64,000 nucleotides of DNA, from NCBI GenBank assembly GCA_040391605.1, contig JBEBXK010000011.1, positions 41,958-105,957 of the forward strand, read 5' to 3'. The stretch comes from Vulgatibacter incomptus_A (GTDB lineage Bacteria > Myxococcota > Myxococcia > Myxococcales > Vulgatibacteraceae). Every line of letters starts with the position of its first letter. The stretch's first letter is position 1. A program made the translations under genes and the position numbers. The notes under the pieces are model-generated. The model had not been told where the DNA came from. It did no database searches and saw only the letters and a list, made by a program, of their open reading frames with translations. Positions 24,055 to 32,963 of the stretch are shown here, one piece after another.

Positions 24055-26868
24055 ATGGCCGGAACCGACATCAAGAAGGAGCCTGCGATGCGCACCACCC
24101 CCCGCAAGACCGACAAGAAGCAGGCGACCCAGGGCAAGGCCCCCGGGCTGACCATCGAGCGCTACTTCACCAGCCCCGGCATCGATCCGGCGGACGAGCT
24201 CTCGTGGGAGCTGCGCACCGCCTCGATCACCGACGAGACCGGCAAGCCGATCTTCGAGCAGAAGGATCTCGAGGTCCCCAAGTCATGGAGCGCGCTGGCC
24301 ACCAACGTGGTCTCCTCCAAGTACTTTCGCGGCGCCTTCGGCCCGGAGCGCGAGCGCTCGGTGAAGCAGCTCGTGGGCCGGGTGGTGCGCACCGTCTCCG
24401 GCTGGGGGCGCAAGGACGGCTACTTCGCCACCGAGGCGGACGCCGAGACCTTCGAGGCCGAGCTCTCCCACCTGCTCTACCGCCAGAAGATGGCCTTCAA
24501 CTCGCCGGTCTGGTTCAACGTCGGCGTCGAAGAAGAGCCCCAATGCTCCGCCTGCTTCATCAACAGCGTCGAGGACTCGATGGGCTCGATCCTCGATCTG
24601 GCCAAGACCGAGGGCATGCTCTTCAAGTACGGCTCCGGCACCGGCACGAACCTCTCCCCGATCCGCTCCTCCCGCGAGCAGCTCGCCGGCGGCGGCACCG
24701 CCTCGGGGCCCGTCTCGTTCATGAAGGGCTTCGACGCCTTCGCCGGCGTGATCAAGTCCGGCGGCAAGACCCGCCGCGCCGCCAAGATGGTGATCCTCAA
24801 CGCCGATCACCCGGACATCGTGGACTTCATCCACTGCAAGGCCAACGAGGAGAAGAAGGCCTGGGCGCTGATCGAGCAGGGCTACGACCCCTCCTTCACC
24901 GGCGAGGCCTACGGCTCGGTCTTCTTCCAGAACTCGAATAACTCGGTGCGGGTCACCGACGAGTTCATGCGCGCCGTGGTCCTGGACGGCGATTGGACCA
25001 CCCGGGCGATCCGCGACGGCCAGCCGGTGGAGACGCTGCGGGCCAAGCAGATCTTCCGGGAGATCGCCGAGGCGGCGCATCTCTGCGGCGATCCGGGCCT
25101 GCAGTACGACACCACGATCAACGCGTGGCATACCAGCCCGCGCTCCGGCCGGATCAACGCCTCGAACCCCTGCTCGGAGTACATGTACCTCGATGACTCT
25201 GCGTGCAATCTCGCCTCGCTGAACCTGATGCACTTCCGCGACGAGGAGGGAGAGTTCGACGTGGCCGCCTTCAAGAAGGCCGTGGAGATCACGATCCTCG
25301 CCCAGGAGATCCTGGTCGACAACGCCAAGTACCCCACCGAGCAGATCGCGGCGAACTCCCATAAGTTCCGTCCGCTGGGCCTCGGCTTCGCCAACCTGGG
25401 CGCGCTGCTGATGAACCGCGGGCTCCCCTACGACAGCGACGAGGGCCGCGCCTACGCCGGCGCGATCACCGCCATCATGTGCGGCCACGCCTACGCCACC
25501 TCGGCGCAGATCGCCGCGGAGCAGGGCGGCCCCTTCGCCGGCTATCCCGAGAACCGCGATCCCTTCCTGGGGGTGATGCGCAAGCATCGCAAGGCGGTCG
25601 ACGAGGTGGTGAAGCCCTCGCTGGTACCGGCCACGATGGTCGAGGCCTCCCGCGACGCCTGGGACGCCGCCATCGCCCTGGGCACCCAGCACGGCTACCG
25701 CAACGGCCAGGTGACGGTGTTGGCCCCCACCGGGACCATCGCCTTCATGATGGACTGCGACACCACCGGCATCGAGCCGGACATCGCCCTGGTGAAGTAC
25801 AAGAAGCTCGTCGGCGGCGGCATGCTGAAGATCGTCAACAACACGGTCCCCCCTGCCCTGCAGCGCCTCGGCTACTCCGATCGCACCATCAGCGATATCG
25901 TCCAGTACATCGACGAGCACGAGACCATCGAGGGTGCGCCGGGTCTCAAGGCCGAGCACCTGCCGGTCTTCGACTGTGCGTTCAAGCCGGCCAACGGCAC
26001 CCGCTCGATCCACTGGCTGGGCCACGTGAAGATGATGGCCGCCTGCCAGCCCTTCCTCTCCGGCGCCATCTCCAAGACGGTGAACATGCCGTCCGATGCC
26101 ACGGTGGAAGACATCGAGCAGGCCTACATGGAGTCATGGAAGCTGGGCCTCAAGGCGATCGCCGTCTACCGCGACGGCTGCAAGCGATCGCAGCCCCTGA
26201 ACACCTCCCGGCTCAAGGAGACCAATAAGGAAGGAGAGAAGTTCGCCCAGCGCCACAAGCTGCCGGACGAGCGCGCGGCGATCACGCATAAGTTCTCCAT
26301 CGGTGGACACGAGGGCTACCTCACCGTCGGCCTGTACGAAGACGGCCAGCCCGGCGAGCTCTTCGTGGTGATGGCGAAGGAGGGCTCGGTGGTCTCGGGG
26401 CTGATGGACTCCTTCGCCACCGCGATCTCCCTCTCGCTCCAATACGGTGTCCCGCTTCGGGTGCTGGCCGACAAGTTCAGCCACACCCGCTTCGAGCCCT
26501 CTGGCTTCACGGGCAACCCGGCGATCCCCATCGCCAAGTCGATCACCGACTACATCTTCCGCTGGCTGTCGTTGAAGTTCCTGCCGGCGGAGGGCGAGAC
26601 CATGGCGGAGACTGCGCTACCGGCGCCCACGCCCGCCGCGGCGCCTGCCGTCGAGACACCGAGGACCACGGCGAAGGTGACGTCGAGGGTCTCAGAGTCG
26701 CACGCCAAGGCCGGCAACAGCGCCGTCGCCCTCGGCACCGAGGCCCTCACCTCCCTCTTCCTGAACCAGGCGGACGCGCCCCCGTGCGCCACCTGCGGCA
26801 GCATCACGGTTCGCAACGGCGCCTGCTACAAATGCCTCAACTGCGGCGCCACCAACGGCTGCAGCTGA
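24055..26868 (+). CDS. nrdJ: Vitamin B12-dependent (class II) ribonucleoside-diphosphate reductase
   Basis: The 937-residue enzyme reduces ribonucleotides to deoxyribonucleotides using adenosylcobalamin, with no oxygen requirement. Redox Cys appears in PQCSACFINSVEDSMGS. The active site NPCSE (with catalytic Cys and Glu) and the later DDSACNLASLNL are both present. The TGTNLSPIR and GGTASGP segments form the barrel loops. The C-terminal 30 residues carry CATCG and CYKCLNCG, the swinging Cys tail that recharges the active site via thioredoxin. No ATP-cone is obvious at the N-terminus, so allosteric activity control may be absent. Tandem NrdR boxes lie upstream. A strong terminator follows. No nrdAB or nrdD is in the window. 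Confidence 0.97.
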   Translation: MAGTDIKKEPAMRTTPRKTDKKQATQGKAPGLTIERYFTSPGIDPADELSWELRTASITDETGKPIFEQKDLEVPKSWSALATNVVSSKYFRGAFGPERERSVKQLVGRVVRTVSGWGRKDGYFATEADAETFEAELSHLLYRQKMAFNSPVWFNVGVEEEPQCSACFINSVEDSMGSILDLAKTEGMLFKYGSGTGTNLSPIRSSREQLAGGGTASGPVSFMKGFDAFAGVIKSGGKTRRAAKMVILNADHPDIVDFIHCKANEEKKAWALIEQGYDPSFTGEAYGSVFFQNSNNSVRVTDEFMRAVVLDGDWTTRAIRDGQPVETLRAKQIFREIAEAAHLCGDPGLQYDTTINAWHTSPRSGRINASNPCSEYMYLDDSACNLASLNLMHFRDEEGEFDVAAFKKAVEITILAQEILVDNAKYPTEQIAANSHKFRPLGLGFANLGALLMNRGLPYDSDEGRAYAGAITAIMCGHAYATSAQIAAEQGGPFAGYPENRDPFLGVMRKHRKAVDEVVKPSLVPATMVEASRDAWDAAIALGTQHGYRNGQVTVLAPTGTIAFMMDCDTTGIEPDIALVKYKKLVGGGMLKIVNNTVPPALQRLGYSDRTISDIVQYIDEHETIEGAPGLKAEHLPVFDCAFKPANGTRSIHWLGHVKMMAACQPFLSGAISKTVNMPSDATVEDIEQAYMESWKLGLKAIAVYRDGCKRSQPLNTSRLKETNKEGEKFAQRHKLPDERAAITHKFSIGGHEGYLTVGLYEDGQPGELFVVMAKEGSVVSGLMDSFATAISLSLQYGVPLRVLADKFSHTRFEPSGFTGNPAIPIAKSITDYIFRWLSLKFLPAEGETMAETALPAPTPAAAPAVETPRTTAKVTSRVSESHAKAGNSAVALGTEALTSLFLNQADAPPCATCGSITVRNGACYKCLNCGATNGCS

Positions 26869-26905
26869 TCGGCGGCCCGGCGCGTCGATAGCCGAATCAG
26901 ACAGG

Positions 26906-26934
26906 GGCGCGAACCTCGCATGGTTCGCGCCTTT
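26906..26934 (+). terminator. Rho-independent terminator of nrdJ
   Basis: GGCGCGAACC (26906-26915), loop TCGCAT, GGTTCGCGCC (26922-26931), a perfect 10-bp stem, is followed by TTT. AGGGG and CCCCT outside may lengthen the stem. It lies 38 bases after the nrdJ stop, between it and the convergent rlpA gene. Confidence 0.85.
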
Positions 26935-27048
26935 GCCCCTTGGTCGGTGGATCGCCCGACGCAAGAACGTCCACGTCAGTCACGGCCTGCACCCGGGGCA
27001 TCGATCGAGATCCGCATCAGGATCGTCTGCTGACCCCAATCGATCCTT

Positions 27049-27462
27049 CTACCGAACCTCGACGCGGACCTCGTCGAGGCCGCGCTCCACGATCCCCATC
27101 TCTTCGGCCAGGGACCGCGAGAGGTCGACGATGCGCCCCTTCACGAAGGGGCCCCGATCGTTGACCCGACAGCGCACCGACTTGCCGCTGGTCAAGGACG
27201 TCACCTGGAGCCAGGTGCCGAAGCGATGACTTCGATGGGCGCAGGTCTGACCACTGCGCAGATAGCGCTCACCACTCGCGGTCTTCCTCCCCTCCAGGGA
27301 GGTGGCGTAATAGGAGGCGAGCCCCACCTCGCCGCGCTCCGGCGCCGGAGCCCTGCGCTCAGGCTGGCTCGGCAGCGTGGACGCCCCGATCCGGCCCTTC
27401 GGCGCGGTGGTGCTGCATGCGCCCAACAGGAGCAGGGCTGCGACGGGGACGATTCGACTCAT
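27049..27462 (-). CDS. rlpA: RlpA family lipoprotein (septal/peptidoglycan lytic transglycosylase-like)
   Basis: The 137-residue product starts at ATG 27462 (GGTGG nearby) with a signal ending in LLLGAC, a lipobox, so it is anchored to the outer membrane. The double-psi beta-barrel has the RlpA signatures ASYYATSLEGRKTASGERY, AHRSHRFGTWLQVTSL and RCRVNDRGPFVKGRIVDLS, with conserved catalytic Asp and His. RlpA cleaves naked glycan strands at the septum. No SPOR domain follows, so septal targeting would need another route. The gene faces nrdJ. A small gene of unknown function lies upstream on the same strand. Confidence 0.9.
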   Translation of the reverse strand: MSRIVPVAALLLLGACSTTAPKGRIGASTLPSQPERRAPAPERGEVGLASYYATSLEGRKTASGERYLRSGQTCAHRSHRFGTWLQVTSLTSGKSVRCRVNDRGPFVKGRIVDLSRSLAEEMGIVERGLDEVRVEVR

Positions 27463-27574
27463 TCCCCACCGTAAAACGTCCAATCCTTGGTAGCCAAAAA
27501 ATCCCCCTTCGAGCCCGAGCGCCGGCCGGCTCGAGACCGAAGAGCCGGCCCTCGATCGCTCGTCTCTCCGCGGG

Positions 27575-28222
27575 CTACGCATCCGCCAGCGTGAGGCCGA
27601 AGAGCCGGGCCTCCATCTCGCTGCGCGGCCGGCCGTGGCGGTCTTCGAGCGTCTCCCACACCAGGGCGACGAGCCGGCCTCCCGGCGGGCGCAGATGCCG
27701 GGTGAGGCCGTCGGCGTCCAGCGCCGCGCCACCCTCAGCCCGGTCTACGCGAAGCCGCTCCAGTCGGGCGCGACGGTCGGCGTAGGCGTCCACGAGATCC
27801 TCGGTGATGGCGCCGCCCTTGGGGAGACGCAGGGCCAGCCACCGCTTGACCATCAACGCCTCGCGGAGCGTGCGATGAAAGTCGAGGATCAGCTCAATCC
27901 ACCCTCCCCTGTGGCGAATGTCGTTCCCGGCCCTCAGCTCTTCGCAGGCCCGCTCCACCTCGGCTCGTCGGGCGTCCAGCTCCGCCGCGGTGAAGCTGTC
28001 CAACTCCCGAAGCGCGCCCGGAAACTCCCTGGCGATGCGACGGAAGAGCCGCTTGCGCTCCCGCCCCTCCTCGAGGCCGAATGAGCCAAGGCCTTCGCGT
28101 TCCACGGCCTCGCGACGCGCTCGCAGCGAGGCGAGCATCCGATACTTCCAGAGGAGGCGCTCCATCGCCGCCGAGCCTTCCGCTCCTCGCCGCGGCACCG
28201 AAGACGGGCGAATGGCGACCAT
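27575..28222 (-). CDS. Hypothetical alpha-helical protein
   Basis: A 215-residue cytoplasmic protein, rich in Arg, Glu and Leu. Residues 30-110 form long amphipathic helices (RKRLFRRIAREFPGALREL; AELDARRAEVERACEELR). A WIELILDFHRTLREAL segment suggests a helical bundle. No signal, Cys pair or catalytic motif is visible. ATG 28222 has GAGGG a few bases before it; ATG 28165 (MERLLWKY) is a second option. Strong third-position GC supports coding. It sits between rlpA and the LplA-like gene. I recognise no family. Confidence 0.6.
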   Translation of the reverse strand: MVAIRPSSVPRRGAEGSAAMERLLWKYRMLASLRARREAVEREGLGSFGLEEGRERKRLFRRIAREFPGALRELDSFTAAELDARRAEVERACEELRAGNDIRHRGGWIELILDFHRTLREALMVKRWLALRLPKGGAITEDLVDAYADRRARLERLRVDRAEGGAALDADGLTRHLRPPGGRLVALVWETLEDRHGRPRSEMEARLFGLTLADA

Positions 28223-28337
28223 CAGCCCTCGGCCTCGAAAGCTGCCCGAGCAGCGGAGCGACGGAGCTGGAGCGCGAGCATAGGAGCCCGGCTCGGATGT
28301 CGGGGATCGGGGTGCAGAAGGGCGCGCTCAGCGACCA

Positions 28338-29342
28338 TCAGAGCCGCCCCGCCGCGGCGAGGATCGCGTCGGGAAGCACCCGCATTCTGGTGATGCCGAG
28401 GACGGCGGCGCCAGGCTGGCGGAAGGACTCGTCGATCAGCTTGCCGAGCACCTCGAAGACGAAGGGCTCTCCCACCATCGCCTCCTCGATCGATCGGATC
28501 GCGAAGGCAGGGGCGATGAAGTCGCCCCGAAGCCGCGCCTCGGCGATGCGATCGCCGGCCTCACGGACGAGGGCCTCGGCGAAGCCGATGGGGATGTCAG
28601 CCACCCCGCTCTCCTCGAGGCCCATCTCCTCCTCGACGGCGGCCGGACTGAAATCCGCCTCTTCGAGCGACGCGCCGTCGCCGGCGTCGACCAGCTCGCA
28701 GCCATACGAGCGCTGGTAGCCTTCCGCGATCGCCGCGGCGATGGCGTCGAAGTCGTGAGGAGACTTCCATAGGTCAGAGAGGCAGGCGTGGGGCGGCCCG
28801 TCGGCCCGAGGGTCTCCATGCTCCGGATAGCCCCGCAGCTCCGGCTCCAGCCCCAGGCGCCGGCCCACCGCCACCACCGCCTCGAAGACGGCAGCGCCGG
28901 AGGGCAGGCCATCCTGGGAGACCACGGCGATCTGCCGGCTCTCGGCGGAGACGAAGTCCCTACCGAAGTAGTGGGCTCCCTTGCCGGCCCCCGCGAAGGT
29001 GAGGCCGACGTTGAGGCCGCGGATGTAGCGGTTGATCAGCTTGTCGGCAGATGCGGGCGCCGGCAGGAAGGTGCCGATCCGGGGCAGCGCCAGATAGACG
29101 CCAATCCGCCCCTCCCCCGCCCGCACGGCGCGCCCGCCGCCCAGGCGCCGAACGACGGAGAGCCCCGCCTCCCGCACCTTGGGCAGCCCGAGGGCCGAGG
29201 CCGCGCGCTGGTGTCTGCCGAGGAGGATGCCATCCCCCTCGAGGCGCGCGATCACCAGCCGGGGGATCCGATCCTCCTCCACATGACGAAGCAAGCCCGC
29301 ACCGATCCGCGCGAAGCGGTTCAGGGTGCAGGCCTGAAGCAC
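28338..29342 (-). CDS. Lipoate-protein ligase A-like protein
   Basis: The 334-residue protein belongs to the biotin/lipoate ligase fold. The nucleotide-binding motif RRLGGGRAV near residue 65 is exact. It is preceded by GRHQRAASALGLPKV, the N-terminal strand of LplA. Where LplA enzymes have GRK(I/V)(A/S)G with the catalytic Lys, this protein has SRQIAVVSQ, so the Lys is Gln. That could mean a non-adenylating paralogue or a misaligned loop. The C-terminal 90 residues are helical. The gene follows a YfhL-type ferredoxin by 36 bases on the same strand. No lipoylated substrate gene is near. The GTG start has no clear ribosome site. Confidence 0.7.
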   Translation of the reverse strand: MLQACTLNRFARIGAGLLRHVEEDRIPRLVIARLEGDGILLGRHQRAASALGLPKVREAGLSVVRRLGGGRAVRAGEGRIGVYLALPRIGTFLPAPASADKLINRYIRGLNVGLTFAGAGKGAHYFGRDFVSAESRQIAVVSQDGLPSGAAVFEAVVAVGRRLGLEPELRGYPEHGDPRADGPPHACLSDLWKSPHDFDAIAAAIAEGYQRSYGCELVDAGDGASLEEADFSPAAVEEEMGLEESGVADIPIGFAEALVREAGDRIAEARLRGDFIAPAFAIRSIEEAMVGEPFVFEVLGKLIDESFRQPGAAVLGITRMRVLPDAILAAAGRL

Positions 29343-29378
29343 GTGGAGTGTGAGAGTCTCGGACGCCAGCTTGGCCGC

Positions 29379-29669
29379 CTACTTCTTCCGGAAGCGGGAA
29401 GGATAGTCTCCGCCGAAGTCGGTGTCCGGGTGAATCTGGATCGCCCGGGCGATGAGGACATCCTCGGTCTCGACGTTGTTCGGGTCGGGGACGCAGCAGT
29501 CCACGGGGCAGACCGCCGCGCAGGCCTCCTCGTCGTGGAAGCCCACGCACTCGGTGCAGAGCTTGGGGTCGATGACGAAGATATCCTCGCCCTGGGAGAT
29601 CGCCCCGTTGGGACACTCGGGCTCACAAGCTCCGCAGTTGATGCACTCCTCGGTGATCATCGTGGCCAT
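29379..29669 (-). CDS. YfhL-type 2[4Fe-4S] ferredoxin
   Basis: The 96-residue protein has the dicluster Cys pattern: CINCGACEPECPNGAI gives three plus one ligands, and CTECVGFHDEEACAAVCPVDC gives the second set with the longer loop of the YfhL/Alvin group. This is a low-potential electron carrier. The tail ends in DYPSRFRKK, rich in basic residues. ATG 29669 is preceded by AAGGAG (10 bases). It is the first gene of a pair with the LplA-like protein, so a shared function (for instance supplying electrons or Fe-S handling for lipoyl metabolism) is possible but not proven. Confidence 0.93.
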   Translation of the reverse strand: MATMITEECINCGACEPECPNGAISQGEDIFVIDPKLCTECVGFHDEEACAAVCPVDCCVPDPNNVETEDVLIARAIQIHPDTDFGGDYPSRFRKK

Positions 29670-30008
29670 AGCTACCCAGCTCCTTCGTCGCCCGCACGTT
29701 CGGGCCTCACATGGGCTCAGCCCGCCATCCGTAAGGGGCGGGCGGGCCGGCGAGCCGCAATCGCGAACTCGCACCCACTCTCAAAAAACATGGCTCTTGG
29801 TCCGGGAAAGCCCAAGGCGCCCCTGCGACCGCGGGCTCTAGGTAACGAATATTGCGGGTTCCCGCAACACTCTACCTCTACGAAGGACCTGCACCTTGTG
29901 GCCTCTTGGCAGCGATCGCCGGCTCGACCGTGCCCCCCTCGCCGCAGGCACGGCTCGCCGAGCGAGACCTTCACGACCCGCCCGCCGCTTGTTAGTCTCG
30001 CGACTACC
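29670..30008. other. 339-bp divergent intergenic region
   Basis: Located between the ferredoxin gene and the gene starting at 30009. It carries the 16-bp palindrome annotated separately and a TAACGAATAT stretch resembling a -10 element, close to it. I see no small coding frame with support. Confidence 0.5.
29852..29867. promoter_or_regulatory. Perfect 16-bp palindrome, candidate operator
   Basis: TTGCGGG-TT-CCCGCAA has seven paired bases on either side of a 2-bp centre. It lies between divergent genes, 183 bases before the ferredoxin start and 141 before the 30009 gene. A dimeric repressor site is the simplest reading. I cannot name the regulator. Confidence 0.45.
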
Positions 30009-30677
30009 ATGAACCCTCCTTCGGCCCCACCCACCCCCCGGCTTCCGCCTCCCAGCGCCCCGGAGGCCACGGTCGTCAAGACGGCCAGGCGTCAGCAGGC
30101 GCCGGAGGATCCAGGGATCGCCGGGAGAGCCCGCTCCTGGATCTCGGGCCCGGCAGGCGCCGGTAAACCCTCCACCCTGCGCCGATGGAGTACCGCCACG
30201 GGGCGCTGGATCGGCCTGCGGAGCGGACGGCTGGGCGACGAGCTCTATGTTGGAGGGAGGAGGCTCGTCTCGGGCGCCAGGGATCACCTCCGGGATCAAG
30301 ATCGCTTCTACGCCTGGAAGGCCGGGATCGTCGGGGCCTGGATCGCGCTCTCGGTCCTCGCCCTCGGGATCGCCGGCTCCGGGGGCCCCACGGCCCCGGA
30401 CGACAACTCCCTCAAGGCTTATGTCGTAGCCACCCCATCGTTGATGAGCTGGGGGCTGCTGATCCACAACCGCTCGCCCAGAGCGTGGACCTCCGTCGAG
30501 ATCGTGGCCGACGGCCATGCCCACCGGCGCCCCCGAGTCGAGCCCGACGAGAGGCTGGTCCTCGGCCCCGAACAATTCGAGGCGGCGATCGCCGCGTCCG
30601 CCCCCAGGCTCATCGCCATCCGAGCCAACGAGGGCGCCATCGAGGTCGACCTCGCCAGCCGCGAGGGTGAGCCCTGA
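30009..30677 (+). CDS. Hypothetical single-span membrane protein
   Basis: The 222-residue chain begins with a Pro-rich cytoplasmic segment (1-60), then a basic, Gly-rich stretch, and a single helix near residues 100-120 (AGIVGAWIALSVLALGIAG). The C-terminal 100 residues form a beta-rich extracytoplasmic domain (LIHNRSPRAWTSVEIVADG...). That domain resembles small beta-sandwich folds of cell-envelope proteins but has no named motif. No ribosome-binding site is evident at ATG 30009; a later start is possible. It is transcribed away from the ferredoxin gene. I recognise no family. Confidence 0.55.
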   Translation: MNPPSAPPTPRLPPPSAPEATVVKTARRQQAPEDPGIAGRARSWISGPAGAGKPSTLRRWSTATGRWIGLRSGRLGDELYVGGRRLVSGARDHLRDQDRFYAWKAGIVGAWIALSVLALGIAGSGGPTAPDDNSLKAYVVATPSLMSWGLLIHNRSPRAWTSVEIVADGHAHRRPRVEPDERLVLGPEQFEAAIAASAPRLIAIRANEGAIEVDLASREGEP

Positions 30678-30896
30678 TCGAGGAGGTCGCCTCCGCCTTG
30701 GGCTGGGGCAGCGTGCGCCGACCATCCGCCTTGGCGTGTGAAGAACCCGGCCGCCCGGGAGCGATTCCTCCAGCTCTCGCTGCGCGCGAGAGGCGCCCTT
30801 CTTCGTCGAAAGCTCGCGAGTGTTCACAACCTCTCTGGCCGATGCTCTCCGAATGAGGGAGCGACCTGCGCCGCGCCGCTCCCGTATCCTGCCGGC

Positions 30897-31994
30897 ATGC
30901 CATCGAATGCACGCTGGCTCCTGCCGCTCGTACTCTCCGCAGCGGCCTGCGCCAGCGGGCCCCGGCCGAGCGCTGCGCCCGAGCGCTTCACCAGCGGGAT
31001 CGATCCGCGCTTTCCTCCCTCGAGATACGTAGTAGGGCTCGGCCAGGGCGAGACCCTGGAGCTGGCCCGCCACCAGGCGGCCGCCTCGATCGCGGCCCAG
31101 CTCCAGGCTGCGATCCGGGCCACGGATTGGATCGCCTCGGAGACCGCCTGGTCGCAGGGCGGGGACGGCGTCGCGACCTCCGGCTCCGAGCGGGTGCTCC
31201 AGGAGATCCGGGTGGAGACGCGCTTCGAGCGCCTCTCGTGGATCCGCACCGCCGACGTGCTGGTGGATGGGAGACGGGTCTTTGTCCTCTGCGTCCTCGA
31301 TCGACAGGCGGCCGCCCTCGAGCTCGAGACCGCTATCGAGGATCAGCTCTCGATCATCCGCCAGCGGATCGAGGGCGCCGCCGATCCACTCCATCTCTCG
31401 GCGCTCGCCCACGAGGTGGAGGGGTTGCGACGCCTGCGGACGGCCCTGCTCCCTCAGCTCGAGCTCCTCTTGACCTTGCGCCGCCAGGCTTCGCCCTCGC
31501 CGTGGCCGACGGGAGGCGAGGCAGAAGCGCGCCTCGCCTCCACCAGGGCATCGTCGCTCCCGCCGGAGCTTCGCGCCATCCGCGTCCTCGAAGAGCGCCT
31601 CCAGGCCCTCCGCCGGGCGATGGTGCTGCAGGTCTGCATCGACGGCGAAGGAGACGAACGACTCGCCCATCGCTTCGGCGCGGCGCTCGCGTCCGCCGGC
31701 CTGCGAGTGGCTCCCTGTGCCGACGAGATCGCAGGTGGGTGGAGGCTCCTCGGCCGCTACCAGGCCCGAGCGATCCCCATGCGCAACGCGGGGGGCTTTC
31801 CCTTCTTCTGCTCCACCCGCCTGGTCTTCCAACTCGTCGATCGGGAGACCGGCGAGGTCGCGATCGGCGGCTCCGAGCGGGGCCGCCGGGCCGGTGGAAT
31901 GAGCCCCGGTGACGCCTGCCAAGCTTCCCTGGAGCTCCTCGCCGCCGGCCTCGCCCGCGCCGTCGGCGCCGGTGACGACGTCGAGAGCCGGTAG
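30897..31994 (+). CDS. LPP20-like lipoprotein
   Basis: A 365-residue lipoprotein: signal with lipobox SAAAC near residue 19. Residues 35-80 (GIDPRFPPSRYVVGLGQGET, then LELARHQAAASIAAQL) resemble the LPP20 lipoprotein family, whose members have a conserved VGLG-type strand followed by a helix with repeated Ala. Further on, the chain alternates helices (RLRTALLPQLELLLTLRR) and beta segments. Near the C-terminus a pair of Cys (QVCIDG, APCADE) could form a disulfide. The protein is anchored to the membrane; function is unknown. ATG 30897 has no strong Shine-Dalgarno. The tRNA-Gly gene is convergent downstream and shares a terminator hairpin with it. Confidence 0.7.
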   Translation: MPSNARWLLPLVLSAAACASGPRPSAAPERFTSGIDPRFPPSRYVVGLGQGETLELARHQAAASIAAQLQAAIRATDWIASETAWSQGGDGVATSGSERVLQEIRVETRFERLSWIRTADVLVDGRRVFVLCVLDRQAAALELETAIEDQLSIIRQRIEGAADPLHLSALAHEVEGLRRLRTALLPQLELLLTLRRQASPSPWPTGGEAEARLASTRASSLPPELRAIRVLEERLQALRRAMVLQVCIDGEGDERLAHRFGAALASAGLRVAPCADEIAGGWRLLGRYQARAIPMRNAGGFPFFCSTRLVFQLVDRETGEVAIGGSERGRRAGGMSPGDACQASLELLAAGLARAVGAGDDVESR

Positions 31995-32042
31995 CTGGCC
32001 CTTGCCAAGGGCGTCCCGACCGCGCCGAGGCCCAGAGACAAG

Positions 32043-32076
32043 AAGACCCGAGGGCCTGGGGAGGCGCTCGGGTCTT
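32043..32076 (-). terminator. 10-bp perfect terminator hairpin of tRNA-Gly
   Basis: AAGACCCGAG (32043-32052) pairs exactly with CTCGGGTCTT (32067-32076). On the minus strand the stem is followed by CTTGTCTCT, T-rich. It lies 12 bases after the tRNA and can also stop the lipoprotein transcript running the other way. Confidence 0.75.
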
Positions 32077-32088
32077 CGCGAAGCCGTT

Positions 32089-32163
32089 TGGAGCGGGTGA
32101 TGGGATTTGAACCCACGACTCCGACCTTGGCAAGGTCGTACTCTACCACTGAGTTACACCCGC
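32089..32163 (-). tRNA. tRNA-Gly (anticodon GCC)
   Basis: Reading the minus strand from 32163: acceptor GCGGGTG pairs with CACCCGC at the 3' end, D-arm ACTC/GAGT with AGTGGTA loop, anticodon stem CGACC/GGTCG with loop TTGCCAA, so anticodon GCC. The T-arm has GTTCAAAT. The discriminator is T and CCA is encoded (32091-32089). All stems are present, so it looks functional. Confidence 0.97.
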
Positions 32164-32276
32164 ACATCGGATCGCTGTGGCCCTTGGGGAGCAGCAGCGA
32201 ACGGCGCCGTATATAGGGCAACCGCCCAGCGACGGTCAACAAAAATCCAGGCGATCGACGTCGGGATCGAAAACTC

Positions 32277-32963
32277 TCAGCCTACCTGCCCCGCCAAGGG
32301 GGCACTTTCGCGATCGCCCTCCGGCTGGTCAGCGCCGGCAGCGACCTTTTCCTTCTTGGCCACCGCGCCGAGGAAGTCCCCGCAGTACTGCAGCGCCGAA
32401 TAGATGGAGGGTAGGAGCGAGACCACCAGGACCCACTCGCCGATGAGCTGGAAGTCGAAGGGGTAAGCCTTTACGAAGAGCAGGTTCACCGGATACCGAT
32501 AGTGCACCAGTACCCCGATGATGCCCGAGAGCTGCAGGGCCGTCTTCCACTTGCCCCCCTGCCCCGCCGCGATCACCAGGCCTTCGCCGACGGCGATCTG
32601 CCGTAGGCCGGAGACGATCAGCTCCCGCGAGAGGATCACGATCACCAGCCAAGCCTCGATCCGCCCCATCTGCGCGAGCATCACCAGGGCCGCGGTGACG
32701 ATCAGCTTGTCGGCCAGGGGATCCATCAGCTTCCCCACCACGCTGACCAGGTTCATCCTCCTGGCGAGCCAGCCGTCGACGATGTCCGAGAGCGCCGCGA
32801 AGGTGAAGAGCGCGGCCGAGAGGAAGGAGGAGAAGGGATCGCCCCGGGAGACCAGCCATACGAAGACCGGGATCAGCAGGATCCGGAGGTAGGTGATCAG
32901 GTTGGGGAGGTTGACCAGCTCCGCGCGGAGCGGCTTCTTTGCGGCGGTTTTCCTGGCTGCCAT
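32277..32963 (-). CDS. pgsA: CDP-diacylglycerol-glycerol-3-phosphate 3-phosphatidyltransferase
   Basis: An integral membrane enzyme that makes phosphatidylglycerol phosphate for acidic phospholipids. The CDP-alcohol phosphotransferase signature DG-x2-AR-x8-G-x3-D-x3-D is complete in DGWLARR, then VGKLMDPLADK. About five or six hydrophobic segments follow (LPNLITYLRILLIPVFVWL, LIVTAALVMLAQMG, ...). The length, 228 residues, is normal, plus a charged C-terminal tail. ATG 32963 (MAARK) has no obvious SD; TTG upstream at 32981 is the alternative. tRNA-Gly lies 113 bases downstream on the same strand. The upstream TPR-AIM24 operon has its own terminator. Confidence 0.93.
   Translation of the reverse strand: MAARKTAAKKPLRAELVNLPNLITYLRILLIPVFVWLVSRGDPFSSFLSAALFTFAALSDIVDGWLARRMNLVSVVGKLMDPLADKLIVTAALVMLAQMGRIEAWLVIVILSRELIVSGLRQIAVGEGLVIAAGQGGKWKTALQLSGIIGVLVHYRYPVNLLFVKAYPFDFQLIGEWVLVVSLLPSIYSALQYCGDFLGAVAKKEKVAAGADQPEGDRESAPLAGQVG

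Noticed and set aside
28788..30008. Extension of the 30009 gene through the LplA-like and ferredoxin genes
   Set aside because: It is antisense to two clear genes; the usable part begins at ATG 30009.
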